Assembly: GCA_038501785.1 (NCBI GenBank)
Contig: JBAMJR010000066.1
Location: 161,001-225,000, forward strand
Length of the DNA: 64,000 nucleotides
Source: Myoxocephalus aenaeus
Taxonomy: Eukaryota > Chordata > Actinopteri > Perciformes > Cottidae
Direction: 5' to 3'
A program made the translations under genes and the position numbers. This document shows, piece after piece, positions 1 through 12,186 of the stretch. The notes below the pieces were generated by a model. The model searched no databases and was not told where the DNA came from. It saw only the letters and a program-made list of their open reading frames with translations. Position 1 is the stretch's first letter; each line of letters starts with the position of its first letter.

Positions 1-1425
1 GAAGAAAAACGCCTTGAACCTAAATCCCTTAACGGCCCTTTTTTTTTTTCCCTCCATTATCAGCCGGCAAAGGCGTGCAGTCGATTACAATACACCCCCG
101 CATCGCCACCGAGTAATCAAACACGGCTTGCCCCGGTGCCTTGTATTTACAAAAGAATACAAGCCACCGAAATGTCTGATTAATCCACCACTTGAGGCTA
201 TCGCTCTCCCGTGAGGAAGAGGAGGGAGGGAGGAGGAGGGGGAATATCCCAAATCCTTGGCGCGCAGCAGCGTAAAACCACCGATAACAGCCCAGACCAT
301 AATAGGGCCCGGTGATTTTCATTTGAGTCCCAGTGAGCGAAATCAGCAGCTCCCCTGCGAGCAAATCAGACCCACGATTCAACGCAGCGACAGCGCTGCT
401 CGGCCATTTCACAGTAGTTTGGATTTTCTTTTTGCCCCGTGGCTGTTTACGCACTGTTTGGGCCCCCCTGAGGGAGCTGAAGGGCCACCAGAAAGAGAGA
501 GAGATTAGAGGGCCGGCGCCGGCTTTAAAGCTCCTCCAACGGCCGAGGCGGCACTCAAATCCTAACAGCTTGAACACGGTTATTAGAGTTTGTCGCTTTG
601 TTGTTGATGCGCCCGCTTTTGAGGAAGGAGTCGGACCGAGTGCGCGGACATATTGGCGCCGGCTTGGACCGGATCGCGAAGACCGTGCCGTTATTTATGC
701 GCCGTCACGTTGGTCACGTGCAAACGTGTGGCAACAGAAGAGTATGAATGTTCCTTCCCGACAATTTCTAACACTGTAACTGTCATTGAAATCGCTCCCA
801 AAAAAAAAAAAAAAGGGCGTTAATTTTTAGTATTCGGCGCCCCCGAATGTGACAGCGGACCGAGCTGTTGCGTCTGGCGTCGCCGGCTGGATGTGTGCAT
901 GTGATGGAGCGTGTCAGGGAAGGAGGAGGAGGAGAAAGAGGAGGAGGAGGAGGAAGAGGGGATGCTTCAGGAAGGAGCGGAGGGAACTTGCCTGTCTCTG
1001 CTGTGATCCCTCCTTCTTTTTCTTGCCATGTTTGCTGGAGGGGACAAAAGAAAGACAATGTCAGGATGTCGAATCTATCTCTCTCCCTCCAGTGGTCACG
1101 GGGCAGCACTGCCTGGCAGCCATCATGACAGCGACTTAATCTACCGGCTTCGTCTCTAACACGGCCCCCCCCAGGCGCCCAGATGCGTTCAGATTGGATA
1201 GGAATAAGCAAGACGATGGATCCCATCATCTTCACGATGGTGTGGATTATCCACTCAGCATCTTTCGCTTCGCTACGTTTAATCATATCTCTTTGGACGT
1301 ACGCAGCACTGTTTTCTAGATTTAAATCTAAATGAGAGATCATTATCCGTCTCTTTCCAGCCGACTAACTACCCAATCTAAACCTGGAAACGGCCTAACT
1401 AAATCAAAAAGCGTGGCACGGCCGG
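1..1425. other. Region 3' of mpz exon 4, probably intron
   Basis: I searched both strands for the basic P0 tail exon and found nothing convincing. It holds a (GGA)n-rich tract at about 920-960 and A and C homopolymers. Confidence 0.5.
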
Positions 1426-4400
1426 CTAGGCCAGCTTGGCCACGCAGGTGTCGGTGCCGGGGATGGGCTCCGGCCTCGGCTGCAGGCCCTGGCACAAAAG
1501 CGCCTGGCAGAGCGCCGCCGGACACGGGCCGGGCACTGACCTGACGCTGAGGCTGAAGACGCGGCGCGCCACCAGGAACCTCATCAGGTAGTAGATGACC
1601 ACGATGAGCACCAGCAGGCCCAGCACCACGCCGATGATGGCGCCCGTGATCACGCCGGCCTGGATGGGCACTGAGGAGAGAAAAAAGGGGGGGGTTAGAA
1701 GGATGGAAGAGGAGGAAAAGGCGCTACAGAGCTCGGTAGCACTTTATAATGAGCGCACACTATTTAGCATTAGTAAAGCATGAATAAACAATGAAGTCAT
1801 CATTTATAAAGCATTGTTCCAACATGAATACTCATTAGTAACTCATTCATAAACACAGTTATAAATGTTTCATTTTTGATTAATAAGCTTGGGTTTCATA
1901 CTTTATAAATGATGGGTTCATTGTTTATTCATGGTTTACTAATGCTAAATAGTGTGCACTTATTATAAAGTGCTACCAAAGCTTCTTTCCACTGGCCGTC
2001 ACAATTAATCAGACTCCTCCATCTGCACTGCTTTGCACTATTTAGACTACTGTTGTCTTTATATTTATCTTGTTTATTGTATATTGTGTATGTATATATA
2101 TATAAGTATGAAGAGCAATGTGTAGAGACAAATTCCATGTATGCGTAAACTCACATGGCCAATAAAGGAACAAAGCGAGAAGGAAAGGAAACGAGAGACT
2201 AAAGCAAAACAGATAAGAAAGTAAAGAATCCAAGTGCAGTGGAGACAGAGAAGGAGATGAAGAGGAGGGGCGAATAAGAGGTGAGGAGTCATGGAGGAAG
2301 AGGGAAGGAGGGAGGAGACGACGGAGAAGAGAGAGATGGGAAGAGAGAGGGTGGGGGGGAGAAAAGAAGCGAAAGGGAGGCAGCGATAGCGATCTCAAAC
2401 GGAGAAAGAGATAAAAAATTGGAATTGATTTCATTTATCGGGACTGGTGCGAGGAATTCTAAACGAGGCCGACCGGTCTGAACGCGGCGCTCGCTTTAGT
2501 CTGATGCGCAGCGCAAATTGAGATTAATTTCAGAGTTTTGGAATGATTATAACAACAATTGAGAACAGTTGGCTCCTGATGAAGAAAATCCCCCCCCCCC
2601 CAAAAAAATATGCCATATGGGCTCAGTGGAAAGCTAATGAGCAGACACAGATGTAAGACAATGCGGGAATTAGACTTTACATTCTGGGGGAATTTGATTT
2701 CGCTGAGTAGCTCCCACAACCCTCCCCCCTCCCCCTCCACACACACACATGACTCCCTCCCGTCTCACCCTTCTCAAAGACCAGCAGGCGGACGCTGGAG
2801 GGCCGGCCCACGATGTCAGGGGGGTTCTTGGCGTCGCAGGTGAAGGTGCCGTTGTCGTTGTAGTCCAGGTTCTTGATCAGGATGGAGCCGTCGCGGCGGC
2901 CCGGGTTCCCCACGAACTCCACGCGGTCCCTGAAGGGGCCCTTGTTGTCCACGTAGGCCATGCCGCTGGTGTAGTGGAAGATCTGGGGGAAGACATTCAG
3001 AGCAACAACACTCACATTACACTTGATATTACGTAAATATAAAACATCAATTAGAGCAGTCATAAGTCAAAAAGATGTCCATTGTATCTCTCAATGTGGC
3101 TGCTTTAGTTTAGACATCGTATAATATTTGAACACTGTTTCATTTCTTAAAGTGAGTTGGCGAAAAGTCAGAACTGTCAACACGAGTATTGATAAATTGT
3201 GAACGAGGCCCAAAAGTCTTGGCAGATGACACACAAACTAAAAGCTAATTGATTTAAAGAGAAAAAGGCCGAGAGGAACATGAAGTGTGAGCAGGGGTAA
3301 GCGAATGAGGAAGTGACTTAAACTTGCATTCTCTCTCCTGACCACCAGGGGACGACTCCTCTGGTTGTATAGAAGTCTATGCTTCATGTGTTAAAGCTGC
3401 ATTCTCTCTCCTGACCACCAGGGGGCGACTCCTCTGGTTGTATAGAAGTCTATGCTTCATGTGTTAAAGCTGCATTCTCTCTCCTGACCACCAGGGGGGC
3501 GACTCCTCTGGTTGTATAGAAGTCTATGCTTCATGTGTTAAAGCTGCATTCTCTCTGCTGACCACCAGGGGGCGACTTCTCTGGTTGTATAGAAGTCTAT
3601 GCTTCATGTGTTAAAGCTGCATTCTCTCTCCTGACCACCAGGGGGCGACTCCTCTGGTTGTATAGAAGTCTATGCTTCATGTGTTAAAGCTGCATTCTCT
3701 CTGCTGTCCACCAGGGGGCGACTCCTCTGGTTGTATAGAAGTATATGCTTCATGTGTTAAAGCTGCATTCTCTCTGCTGTCCACCAGGGGGCGACTCCTC
3801 TGGTTGTATAGAAGTATATGCTTCATGTGTTAAAGCTGCATTCTCTCTGCTGACCACCAGGGGGCGACTTCTCTGGTTGTATAGAAGTCTATGCTTCATG
3901 TGTTAAAGCTGCATTCTCTCTCCTGACCACCAGGGGGCGACTCCTCTGGTTGTATAGAAGTCTATGCTTCATGTGTTAAAGCTGCATTCTCTCTCCTGAC
4001 CACCAGGGGGCGACTCCTCTGGTTGTATAGAAGTCTATGCTTCATGTGTTAAAGCTGCATTCTCTCTCCTGACCACCAGGGGGCGACTCCTCTGGTTGTA
4101 TAGAAGTCTATGCTTCATGTGTTAAAGCTGCATTCTCTCTGCTGACCACCAGGGGGCGACTCCTCTGGTTGTATAGAAGTCTATGCTTCATGTGTTAAAG
4201 CTGCATTCTCTCTCCTGACCACCAGGGGGCGACTCCTCTGGTTGTATAGAAGTCTATGCTTCATGTGTTAAAGCTGCATTCTCTCTCCTGACCACCAGGG
4301 GGCGACTCCTCTGGTTGTATAGAAGTATATGCTTCATGTGTTAACACTGCATTCTCTCCACTGACCACCAGGGGGTGACTCCTCTGGTTGTATAGAAGTC

Positions 4401-6142
4401 TATGCGTCATGTGTTAAAGCTGCATTCTCTCTCCTGACCACCAGGGGGTGACTCCTCTTGGTTGTATAGAAGTCCATATAAATGACTCTACTTCTCTCTT
4501 GATTTATTCCCTCAGTAAACGTTGTAAACATGAGTTTATGTCTCCATCTCTAGTTTCAAGTCTTCTTCAATACAGCATGATGTTCATTTAGTAAACTATG
4601 GTCATTTAGAGTCAAACAGACCATAAAGCAGGATAGGCTTTAGGGCGGGGCTACAAGGTGATTGACAGGTCTGGGAGTCGTTTATCTTTTCTGTGTTTTC
4701 AGTTTAATGAAAGTTAATTGTAACATTTCGGTTGCCTTAGAATGTCTTATTCAGCGTCTTAGCTCCGCCCTCTCGTGCCACATTGCAAAAAAACAAGATG
4801 GCGACTTGGAGCCTCAAAATCGTAGTCCACAAACCAATGGGCGACGTCACGGTGACAGTCTACGGTCAGTGCTGCAGACTCTACAAAGTCGGATATGGTT
4901 GAAACTATTAATTAAAATGTCCAGCAGGCATTACACACAGCCCTTTAACGCGGTATGAACATGCCATGAATCACTTCTTTTTTTTTTTAAAGGACAAATG
5001 CACCACGAAAAACAGAAACAGAACATATGAAACTGTAAATCTGTCCCGGCGGGTAAAAGAAATGAGCGACACGAGATAAGTGAAGAAGAGACGGGAGGAG
5101 GAGGAGAAGAAGAGAAATCCGGTTTCAAAGTGAGGGCACCGCTGGAGACGGATGGAGAGCGATGGAGGTTGCGGGGAGCAGGTAATGAGAGAGGAGGGGA
5201 GGGACAAAGGAGGCAGGGCTGTGGAGGAGGAGATTAAGGGAGGTTGGACAGAGGGAGGCACAGTCGGGACGGGGAGATAGAGAGATTAGAGAGATGGCAG
5301 GACGATAAGGCCAGGCAGAGTGAAATTAAAGAGCAGGTGGCAGCAGGAGGATTACATGCAGGGGAGAAAGTTTCTGTTGTTGTTTCCTCCTCCGAGTTCA
5401 CGCACGCCGCCTGCACTTTGTGTGTCGGAATAAATTGCTCGAGTGTGTAGGATGACATTTCAGGCATTCGTTCACACAGGCCCTGTGTTCGTCGGATTAA
5501 AGCGTGATTCCTTTTTTTTTATTGAATTTGCAAAGTCTCCCGTTCCGTTTGAGGGGCCCTAAAAATAAAAAAGTTTGCTCGATAAAGTTTCATGGAGTTC
5601 TCCGTCCAGAAATCGTGCCGTGATGTGACATCACCCTCCGACCGCATGTCTGCAGTTGTTGGCGAGTTTTTGCACCGAAAAAAACAAAATTCCTTGAATG
5701 TGAAAAAACTTCATTCAAGGAAAATGAGGAGGAAAGAGGAAGGGTCACCTTCTGGCTCACCTACCATCCTAATGATTTATGATAAATGTCTTCCAGTATG
5801 TTCACCAACCAGGCGCTAACTTTATCTTTTTAGAGTTTTCTGGGTTGTTTTTTTCAAAACAGGAAAGCCAACGCATGATGAGGGCATGAAAGTGGATAAA
5901 AAAAAAAAAACAGCAAAGCCTCCGGTCTGTAAAACCAAAACAATGAGCTTAAACATTCACTTTTTGTGGAGCTTACATTGAGTTTGCTCCATGACAATCT
6001 CATCAAGTGCAGCTTTAAAGTGGATGCGTCTAATTTTATAGAGATTTACCGACGGCTACAGGTCGCTTTAACGGCATATTATAACTTTTCTTTGCAGGAT
6101 GATGGCATCCTCAGAGGATGGCACACACCTGTTAAACACCAT

Positions 6143-6174
<32 letters not shown>

Positions 6175-7772
6175 TTACAGAGATGCTGTCCCGGGAGCCA
6201 TCGGGCCTGTACGTCCAGGAGAAGGTGACGTCCTCCGAGGTCCAGCGCCAGGAGAAGAAGGAGCAGGAGAGCCGGATGTCGGAGCCCAACAGGGCGTGGC
6301 GCTCCCAGCCGGTGTAAATCACGATGGCCTGGGACTGCTCAGGCACTGGCAGGCACAGATTAAACACACCACGACAAGATTTTGACATTGTATATTATAT
6401 ACTTTTGGTTTATTGTCGCATTTACGGCAGACTCCGGCAGACTCCGGCAAGAATTTGCTGCAGAAAATGATTTGAATTGTGACCTGCGGAAGCTTTTTGT
6501 TGGAAGTAAAGCGAACAAACAAAACCATCCATGCACAGACAAAAAAACTAACACTTGTTTGCAAAACATTTATCCTTGTTCTGATAGACTTTTGAGCATT
6601 TTACTTAAGTCTCTACACTCCTAAACAGTTTTCAACCCCGAATGTAATCTTTTTTTTCCCTCAAATCTGCCAAAATACTTCAGTATGCACACAAACACAC
6701 ACGCGTTGTTAAACTGCATGTTTAGTGGAGTCAGAACCCCACATGGATTCACACACGCACTCAGTAAATATTTGGATTATTACTGGAATGTTGGTGCCTG
6801 TCTCTCAAAGTCAAAGGGGAACATCATCTTCTCCATTAATATGGATTACGTCGGCTTTATCGTGTGCACTGCTTATGCTTGAATAATATCTAATGATCGA
6901 TGTTAATCTTTTTTTTTTTTGGGGGCCCTGCAAAATCAATATTTTACTTCCCTTGAAAAACGCACTCGGCATCTCAAACGACCGGGGAGCCGCACAGTCT
7001 TCACGTTTTGGTTATTTCACTCAGAATGTGTGTATGCAGCGAGCCCCTGAGTGTTGGGAGGGGGGGGGGGCTTTAAGCTGTCTTTCTCTTGGCACCCGGA
7101 GAGTAAAGTTCACAGCTCTCACTGCGAGCGTCCTTGAGCCAGAGAAACGTGTCAATGGCATCTCGCTTGACGTTTTTTTAATTAAAATTCAGACAAATAT
7201 CTGACAGGAGAGGAGCAGGGAAAGCGGTTTGCTTGAGAGCAAAGTCTGTGCCAACCCCTTTTAAAAGCCAAAATATTACTCTTCTTTTTTTTTTTTTTTA
7301 CTTGTCAAGCCTCTTTACAAGAGGAGCACACATGTACAGCGCTGAGCATAAAGCACCTGAGAGTGAACAATGTCCTCCACAGGTGACCTAATGTCTTCTA
7401 TTTTTTAAATTGAATCAATAAGTAAATGTTATATTAATTCAAGTGCTTCAGTTTAGTGTTAAGCCCGTGTAGAGGGAGATATTACATTTCAGTGAAAGAT
7501 CAATTAGTTCCCTCTTAAGCCTATTGACCCTTTTTTATATTATCATCAAGACCATCGGCTTTCAGGTAAGCGCTGAAGAAGAAAACACATCCTCACTTAA
7601 CCTTTAACCCCGCATCAGTGGAAAGATAATTTCTACATCTTCCCTCTTTCAATAGACAGAATATAAAACTCAATGAAAGAAAAAAAAAAAAAAAAGTTCA
7701 GAGAAGATTTCTTTTCTTTTCTTTACCTATTCCCAGGAGGACGACCGACGCCAGCGCCAAAAACGTCAGCAT
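1426..7772 (-). CDS. mpz: myelin protein zero (P0), 3' end uncertain
   Basis: Single-pass Ig-superfamily adhesion protein of compact myelin; homophilic binding of its ectodomain holds myelin membranes together. Four exons are joined here: 7727-7772, 6179-6345, 2769-2982 and 1541-1670, with phases 1, 0, 1 and 2. Residues 1 to about 21 form a hydrophobic signal peptide (MLTFLALASVVLLGI..) and the mature start AIVIYT resembles mammalian P0 AIVVYT. The Ig V domain has cysteines in LSCSFF and FTCDAK, and an N-glycosylation site in DNGTFTC. The diagnostic stretch is KNPPDIVGRPSSVRLLVFEK. A transmembrane helix (about residues 149-176) follows, then basic FLVARR. The usual basic tail exon is not visible in the window, so it is probably left of position 1. 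Alternatively the frame runs on from exon 4 to a TAG at 1426-1428. MPZ-like 1-3 are paralogues, but the ectodomain fits P0 best. Confidence 0.9.
1541..1670 (-). CDS. mpz: mpz coding exon 4 (transmembrane segment)
   Basis: The acceptor ctctcctcag|TG completes a Val codon. The exon encodes a membrane-spanning segment (GVITGAIIGVVLGLLVLIVV) followed by RFLVARRVFSLSV. The donor AGCGTCAG|gtcagt leaves phase 2, as needed for a downstream tail exon that would lie outside the window. Confidence 0.8.
1735..1977. mobile_element. MITE with long terminal inverted repeats
   Basis: The left end GGTAGCACTTTATAATGAGC and its reverse complement at the right end (..TTATAAAGTGCTACC) pair over about 60 bp with few mismatches. 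The 243-bp AT-rich interior has no coding capacity. It lies in mpz intron 3. I could not define a clean target-site duplication, so the superfamily is not assigned. Confidence 0.8.
2769..2982 (-). CDS. mpz: mpz coding exon 3 (Ig domain, second half)
   Basis: Bounded by cttcccccag|ATC and GAAGG|gtgag. It encodes 71 residues from IFHYTSG to LLVFEK. It contains the second disulphide cysteine, the NGT glycosylation site and the P0 signature KNPPDIVG. It is the most strongly conserved part of the gene in this window. Confidence 0.93.
3327..4475 (+). repeat. 73-bp tandem array, 16 units, CTCF-like core in each
   Basis: About 16 head-to-tail units of 73 bp lie in mpz intron 2. Each unit runs GCATTCTCTCTCCTGACCAC, then CAGGGGGCGACTCCTCTGGT, then TGTATAGAAGTCTATGCTTC, then ATGTGTTAAAGCT. 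Twelve units contain CCACCAGGGGGCG exactly. Unit 1 has GGGGACG, unit 3 has one extra G, and the last two have GGGGGTG. Divergence between units is very low in the centre and higher at the right edge, as expected of recent unequal exchange. The array is continuous with a dispersed element to its right. Confidence 0.95.
4476..4900 (+). mobile_element. Dispersed fish repeat, body of the element next to the 73-bp array
   Basis: This segment (TTGATTTATTCCCTCAGTAA..TAGTTTCAAGTCTTCTTCAA TACAGCATGATGTTCATTTAG..TTTAGGGCGGGGCT..) matches, in reverse orientation, the element at 39530-39870. The 73-bp array corresponds to the left part of that element. It has no coding capacity. The family is unnamed here but resembles a high-copy repeat common in teleost genomes. 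Confidence 0.7.
4901..6178. other. mpz intron 2, remainder
   Basis: No gene was seen. The stretch holds a purine-rich tract (about 5070-5340) and a (TG)n run at about 6144-6173, directly downstream of the mpz exon 2 donor on the minus strand. Confidence 0.6.
6179..6345 (-). CDS. mpz: mpz coding exon 2 (Ig domain, first half)
   Basis: The acceptor tgcctgccag|TG completes a Val codon with the last base of exon 1. The exon encodes the end of the signal peptide and the first Ig strands, including the first disulphide cysteine (LSCSFF) and the core tryptophan (FSWTY). The donor ATCTCT|gtaagac is followed after a few bases by a (GT)n run. Confidence 0.9.
6346..7726. other. mpz intron 1
   Basis: Nothing with coding character was seen. 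It contains short homopolymer runs only, and ends with a pyrimidine/A-rich stretch beside the exon 1 donor. Confidence 0.6.
7727..7772 (-). CDS. mpz: mpz coding exon 1 (signal peptide)
   Basis: The ATG at 7770-7772 is followed by 15 codons that are almost entirely hydrophobic (MLTFLALASVVLLGI). The donor is ATAG|gtaaag and the exon ends in phase 1. The start was chosen because it opens a signal peptide and lies about 170 bp downstream of a TATA-like box. Confidence 0.85.
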
Positions 7773-7943
7773 GGTTGCCGGGCTTCTGCGGAGCTCCCAA
7801 CAAAGACGGATGCCTGGGTGCCGAAGGACGAGTCCCACCGTGGAAGGAGGAGAGCGAAGAAAGAGAGCGGAGTGGAGGGGTGAAGGACGCCCGGACAGAG
7901 GGCTTCAAAACAGGACAACAACAGGAAACCCACTGTCCACTGG

Positions 7944-7949
7944 TTTATA
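7944..7949 (-). promoter_or_regulatory. TATA-like box of mpz
   Basis: The minus strand reads GTATAAACC about 170 bp upstream of the mpz ATG. That spacing would put a start site near 7915 and give a 5' UTR of roughly 145 nt. Upstream, at about 7970-8030, the strand is rich in G tracts. The assignment rests on motif and position only. Confidence 0.45.
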
Positions 7950-8059
7950 CCCAACCACACCCCTCGCACAGGCCCGGCCCGGCCCATTCCTCCTCCCCAC
8001 TCCCACCCCCTCCTGCCAATTCTCTCCATTTCGCCCCAACATTGAAAACAAAGTACACA

Positions 8060-11000
8060 CTTTAATCTTGTGACGTGGAAGGGGAATACGCGGGCGAGAG
8101 TCACCCGCGTGACACGACGACAACGGGCAACGTGGTGCCGAACTAATTGTCCGACCCTTTATCGGCGTTACGCCGTGATGAATGTAAATGTACGAGATTA
8201 CACCCTCACTGTGGCTGGATGGAGAGGGGATTGCTAATCAACGCTTTGCATGTAGGTGTGTGTTTGTGTGTGTGTAGCATGACCATCTGCAGGCGCTCAG
8301 CGTGTGATCGCTGCTCATATGTAAATATCGCACAGGGAGTGGTGGGAGGCCGCCCCGGGCCCCGTCTGTCTGTTTACAGTGCAGGAGGAGTGGATGGGAG
8401 GGGTCCGTCAGCGAGGTCAACTCAGTGCCCTCTCCTCCGTCTCCTCGCTCTCCTCTCCGTGCACTTTCACCGGGTCCTCGGTCGAACAAAGCCCCGACTC
8501 TTTGCCCTCCGTCCTCCCTCTCTCCAGATTCCTTGTCGTTTGCTGACGTCGAGCACTCGGAGACAAAGGAGAGCGAGGGGGACGGGGCTGGTGTACGCCC
8601 GTCTGTCAATGGCGCTTTCTTCCTCTCCACTTTCTTTCTTTCTTTCTCCCGGCCTGCTTTTTTTTTGGGGGGGGGTGGACAAAGCTGTGTATTCAAAAAC
8701 GCGTCGCCCACTCCCCGCTTCTTCCAGTAACGCAGACGGCGTTAGCGGGCGGGGAGAGACCTGCTATATATAGACGGGTTGATACGAGGACAGGACGGGA
8801 GGCGCGAGACACATGAGGCCCGAGACGGTCGGCAGATCCAGAGAGAGGAGGGAGACAGTGGAATTTCAGCAGAGGCCTCGTTTCTAAAAAAGGTCTCATT
8901 CCGTCATAAATATGCATTTGTTTTGCCGCTGGCGTCGCGATAGTGAATACATGCACTAATTAACTCCTCCAGCTTCAGCAAACACAGGAGCCGGATGCTC
9001 TTACTCCCAAAAGCGAAGCGTAAAACCACATCAGTCGCAATTTGACTCCTCCCCCTTCACGTTGAGAACGTATACAAAAGACAAGGACGTCCGCTTCACT
9101 TTGACATTTTATTGAGCCCACTTATCCAGGGCTTTTTTTTTTGGGGGGGCCGAGGTGGCAGCAGAAGCATTTTTTTTTAGCGGCCGGTGAATCGACTTTC
9201 GCTCACATTTTGGAGGGGCCGCGGCGTAAATTCCTCTCCACTTTTGAGAAATCGCAACCACTCATTCATCTTAACGCACTCAAATACCCCCGCCGACGGA
9301 TCAGCCGAACAAAAAAAAAAAAAAAAAAACGGACCATCTGCCAACTTGTTGGCGGCCTCGGCTGTCTAAGCTTTGGCTTGAACGTCTAAATCGCGACATC
9401 CTTAACAATTATGGCAGATCCTGCCTTCGGGGGCCCCAGAGAAACAAGGGGGGTTCTTTATGAGCCTGGCAGGTGCAGATGGTGGCATGCTCCCAAAAGC
9501 CGTCAGCACCGAGTGACGGTGGCAGTGGCTCAGCTTTGGCAGGCAGAAACTGTATCACATATAGAGAGTGAAGGCCCCCCGTTCCTTCAGCTGGCAGTGG
9601 TATGTAGCACACTAATGTAGGAGAGGGAAAGCTTATCTGCAGCTACATTATACAGCGGAGAGGTAGAGGAGAGGGGTACCAGTGAGAAACACACAGAGAA
9701 AACTCCATTTAGAGATTTCCTCTAAATTATACATGAGTCCTCTGCTGCACTTTAGTGATATTGAGGTGGACAAGGCTTCATATCAATTGGTGTTATTAGA
9801 GATGACTGAATACGCAAAGTACCCCCGGCCCCGGCAGCCGCCGTGTGAATGAAACCATCTCAACCGTCTGCCCGCGTAACTCATCAAGCTCCTTTTCACG
9901 TTTTTTTTTGTTGATAGCGGCCTCAGTTGCATTCTGGCGAGGGCCCGCGTCATTAGACACCCGTAGCAATTTACAGAGCATATTTTCTTGTGATGTTGTC
10001 AATTTTCTTTGACGTGGAATTATTTCCAACGCCAGGAGAGAGGAAAGAACATTGAAAAGACCGCGGATAATCACAGTCTGGGAAAGCGTCCCGAGCTGGA
10101 GATGTTAGGCGCTCTTGTCAACTCTATCCGTGTCTAATTGTTCTGCAATGTCGAGTGTGTTTGTCACAGCTCTGACTGTGGCGCCGTTCACAAGGCAGAA
10201 GCTGGCAGATGTGCAGAAGGGGGAATGTCTTTTTTTTTCCTTTCTCGGGAAATGTGGAGGGCTTCTGTGAATGGGGGAGTCTTGGAGAGGCTTCTTGAGA
10301 CGGGCGGGGAGGGCAGAGACAGAAGAGATGCTCGCCACAGGCCGGTTCACGCCAAGGTCACGACACTAATGGCCGCCGACAACGATCCGATGGAGTGCAC
10401 TGCAGTCTTACCCCCTGAAGCACAAGCCTCTCAGTGTGGGCCAAAGTGAAGCGCTGACAAGTGGAAACAACCACTACCATCACAAACCAATCATGGAGTA
10501 GCCTCATAAAAAAAAAAAAAACGATGAGATCGGCTCACAGTTCTGCTGCAGGGGTTTGGATAATCAAGCGAGACATTTCCATAACCAAATACGGCAAATG
10601 AGCCATGGCGAGCAATTGGCCAGAAAACTGTCAAAAGTTAGGGCTAGAAGGCAGGATTAAATATACAGCAGTGTTATGCCATCTAGTTTTTTTGTAATAG
10701 GACACAGATTCAAAGCTCGCTGACTAAAAAAAGATCTGAAGAAGAAAAACATGCCATAAAAAATATGCCCAGAATATGTCTGTATACATTTAGGAGCTCA
10801 AGAGCAACCAGGCAAGGGGTCCTTGCATCGTAGGGGGTATTGCATCACCTCCTCATATTGAGTCTGCTGTAACACCTGCATGCAAACTAGTTCAGGGAAG
10901 TTCAGATAGTTACCTATGAGGAATGGATTAATGGTGCAATTAGATGTCTTCCAAGTACTAAATGAACAGTGAGTGTTAGCGCAGGTCGCCATTTTGAGCT

Positions 11001-12120
11001 TCACAGCAGCTTTTCAGACGCCTGCGGGGCGTCGTCCACGTTCTATACCGTCTATGGGTGTGAAGGGAAATGGATGCGCGCTCACAGCCGCAATGCATTG
11101 TGGGTGTGTGTGCCCCCCCCCCCTCTCTCTCTCTCATCAGCATGTTAACATAGTCGGTGTGAGCGTGTCGGCGCCTGCATTTAGCTCGATTGCCGACACC
11201 TAAACCTGTTATCTTAGACTTCTATTCTTGCACTCTTCCACCAGGCGTGTTGCAAGAACGTTATATCTCATCCAAAGCTTAAACCAGTCAGTGAACAAAA
11301 CGGTTTCATTTTTATTTATTTTTCGAGTTGTAGCGGCTTTAGAAGTCGCCGATAAGTGACGTCCCCCCCCCCCCCCCGATGGAGGAGCGCCCTGAAGGGC
11401 ATTCACAAACAAATGTATTGTCAATTAACTTGGAGGACTCGTTGGCACAACTTGTGCGAGTTGAACCGAGCCGATGAAGTGCCACACGATGAGTCACACG
11501 CCTCTTCTGTTGAAGGACATAACACCCGGTTAAGAGTTCAGGCGAGGGGGGAAATCATGTAAAAAAGGGCCCCCCCAAAAAAAAAAGAGGGGGCCTGACA
11601 TCATCAAATCCGAAAGGTTACTGGCCAACGCTCGGCCCTCCTGCTCAAGGAAAACACTATTGATATTCCGTGGGTTCGGGCCCCGGGACAATGAGCGGGC
11701 CTGTCCCTCGCTCTGCCCTCGTAGCCTGGCATGGCAGAGATGTCGCAGAGAGCGCCAAACAAGTGGATGGAGGGATGGAGAGAGGAGGTGGAGGAGAACA
11801 AACGCATTGTTCTCCGGGTGGAGAAAAGGGGGTATTGTGACCAAGACAGATAGCTTATGTGGGAGAATCGGGGAGGGAAGAGAGAGAGAGAGAGGAACAC
11901 AAAAGGACAGAGAAAGGTGAAACCTGGCATTTTTATATAGATGCCCCCTCTTTTTCTTTTTTTCTTTGCGGTTGGAGGTAATCCATAAACCTGCTTTCGG
12001 GGACACTTCCTTGAACTTTAAAGAGGAACGCAGCGGGGACAGTTTTAGCACAGAGGAGCCATCTTCAGCGTGACTTTCATCTGCCAGAGATCACTTCTGG
12101 GGCTTTTCATTTTTTATTTC
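8060..12120. other. Intergenic, upstream of mpz
   Basis: No coding exon is supported. Open frames here have no coding-like features. A degenerate piece near 11030-11056 (GTCCACGTTCTATACCGTCTATGG) resembles the end of the dispersed repeat at 39520-39560. Mpz enhancers could lie here but cannot be recognised by eye. Confidence 0.5.
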
Positions 12121-12121
12121 T

Positions 12122-12125
<4 letters not shown>

Positions 12126-12184
<59 letters not shown>
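12126..12184. repeat. (AT)n microsatellite
   Basis: A pure alternating TA tract of nearly 60 bp, intergenic. Confidence 0.95.

Positions 12185-12186
<2 letters not shown>

Noticed and set aside
3327..4475. Regularly repeated array resembling a CRISPR
   Set aside because: Units are 73 bp with no distinct spacers, in a vertebrate intron; a minisatellite derived from a transposable element.
8147..8773. 208-codon plus-strand open frame
   Set aside because: Unstructured composition, no domain, no splice or conservation cue, lies in the mpz upstream region.
9410..9640. GC-rich, evenly composed block as a possible exon or microRNA
   Set aside because: No splice-bounded frame with protein character and no stable hairpin found by eye.
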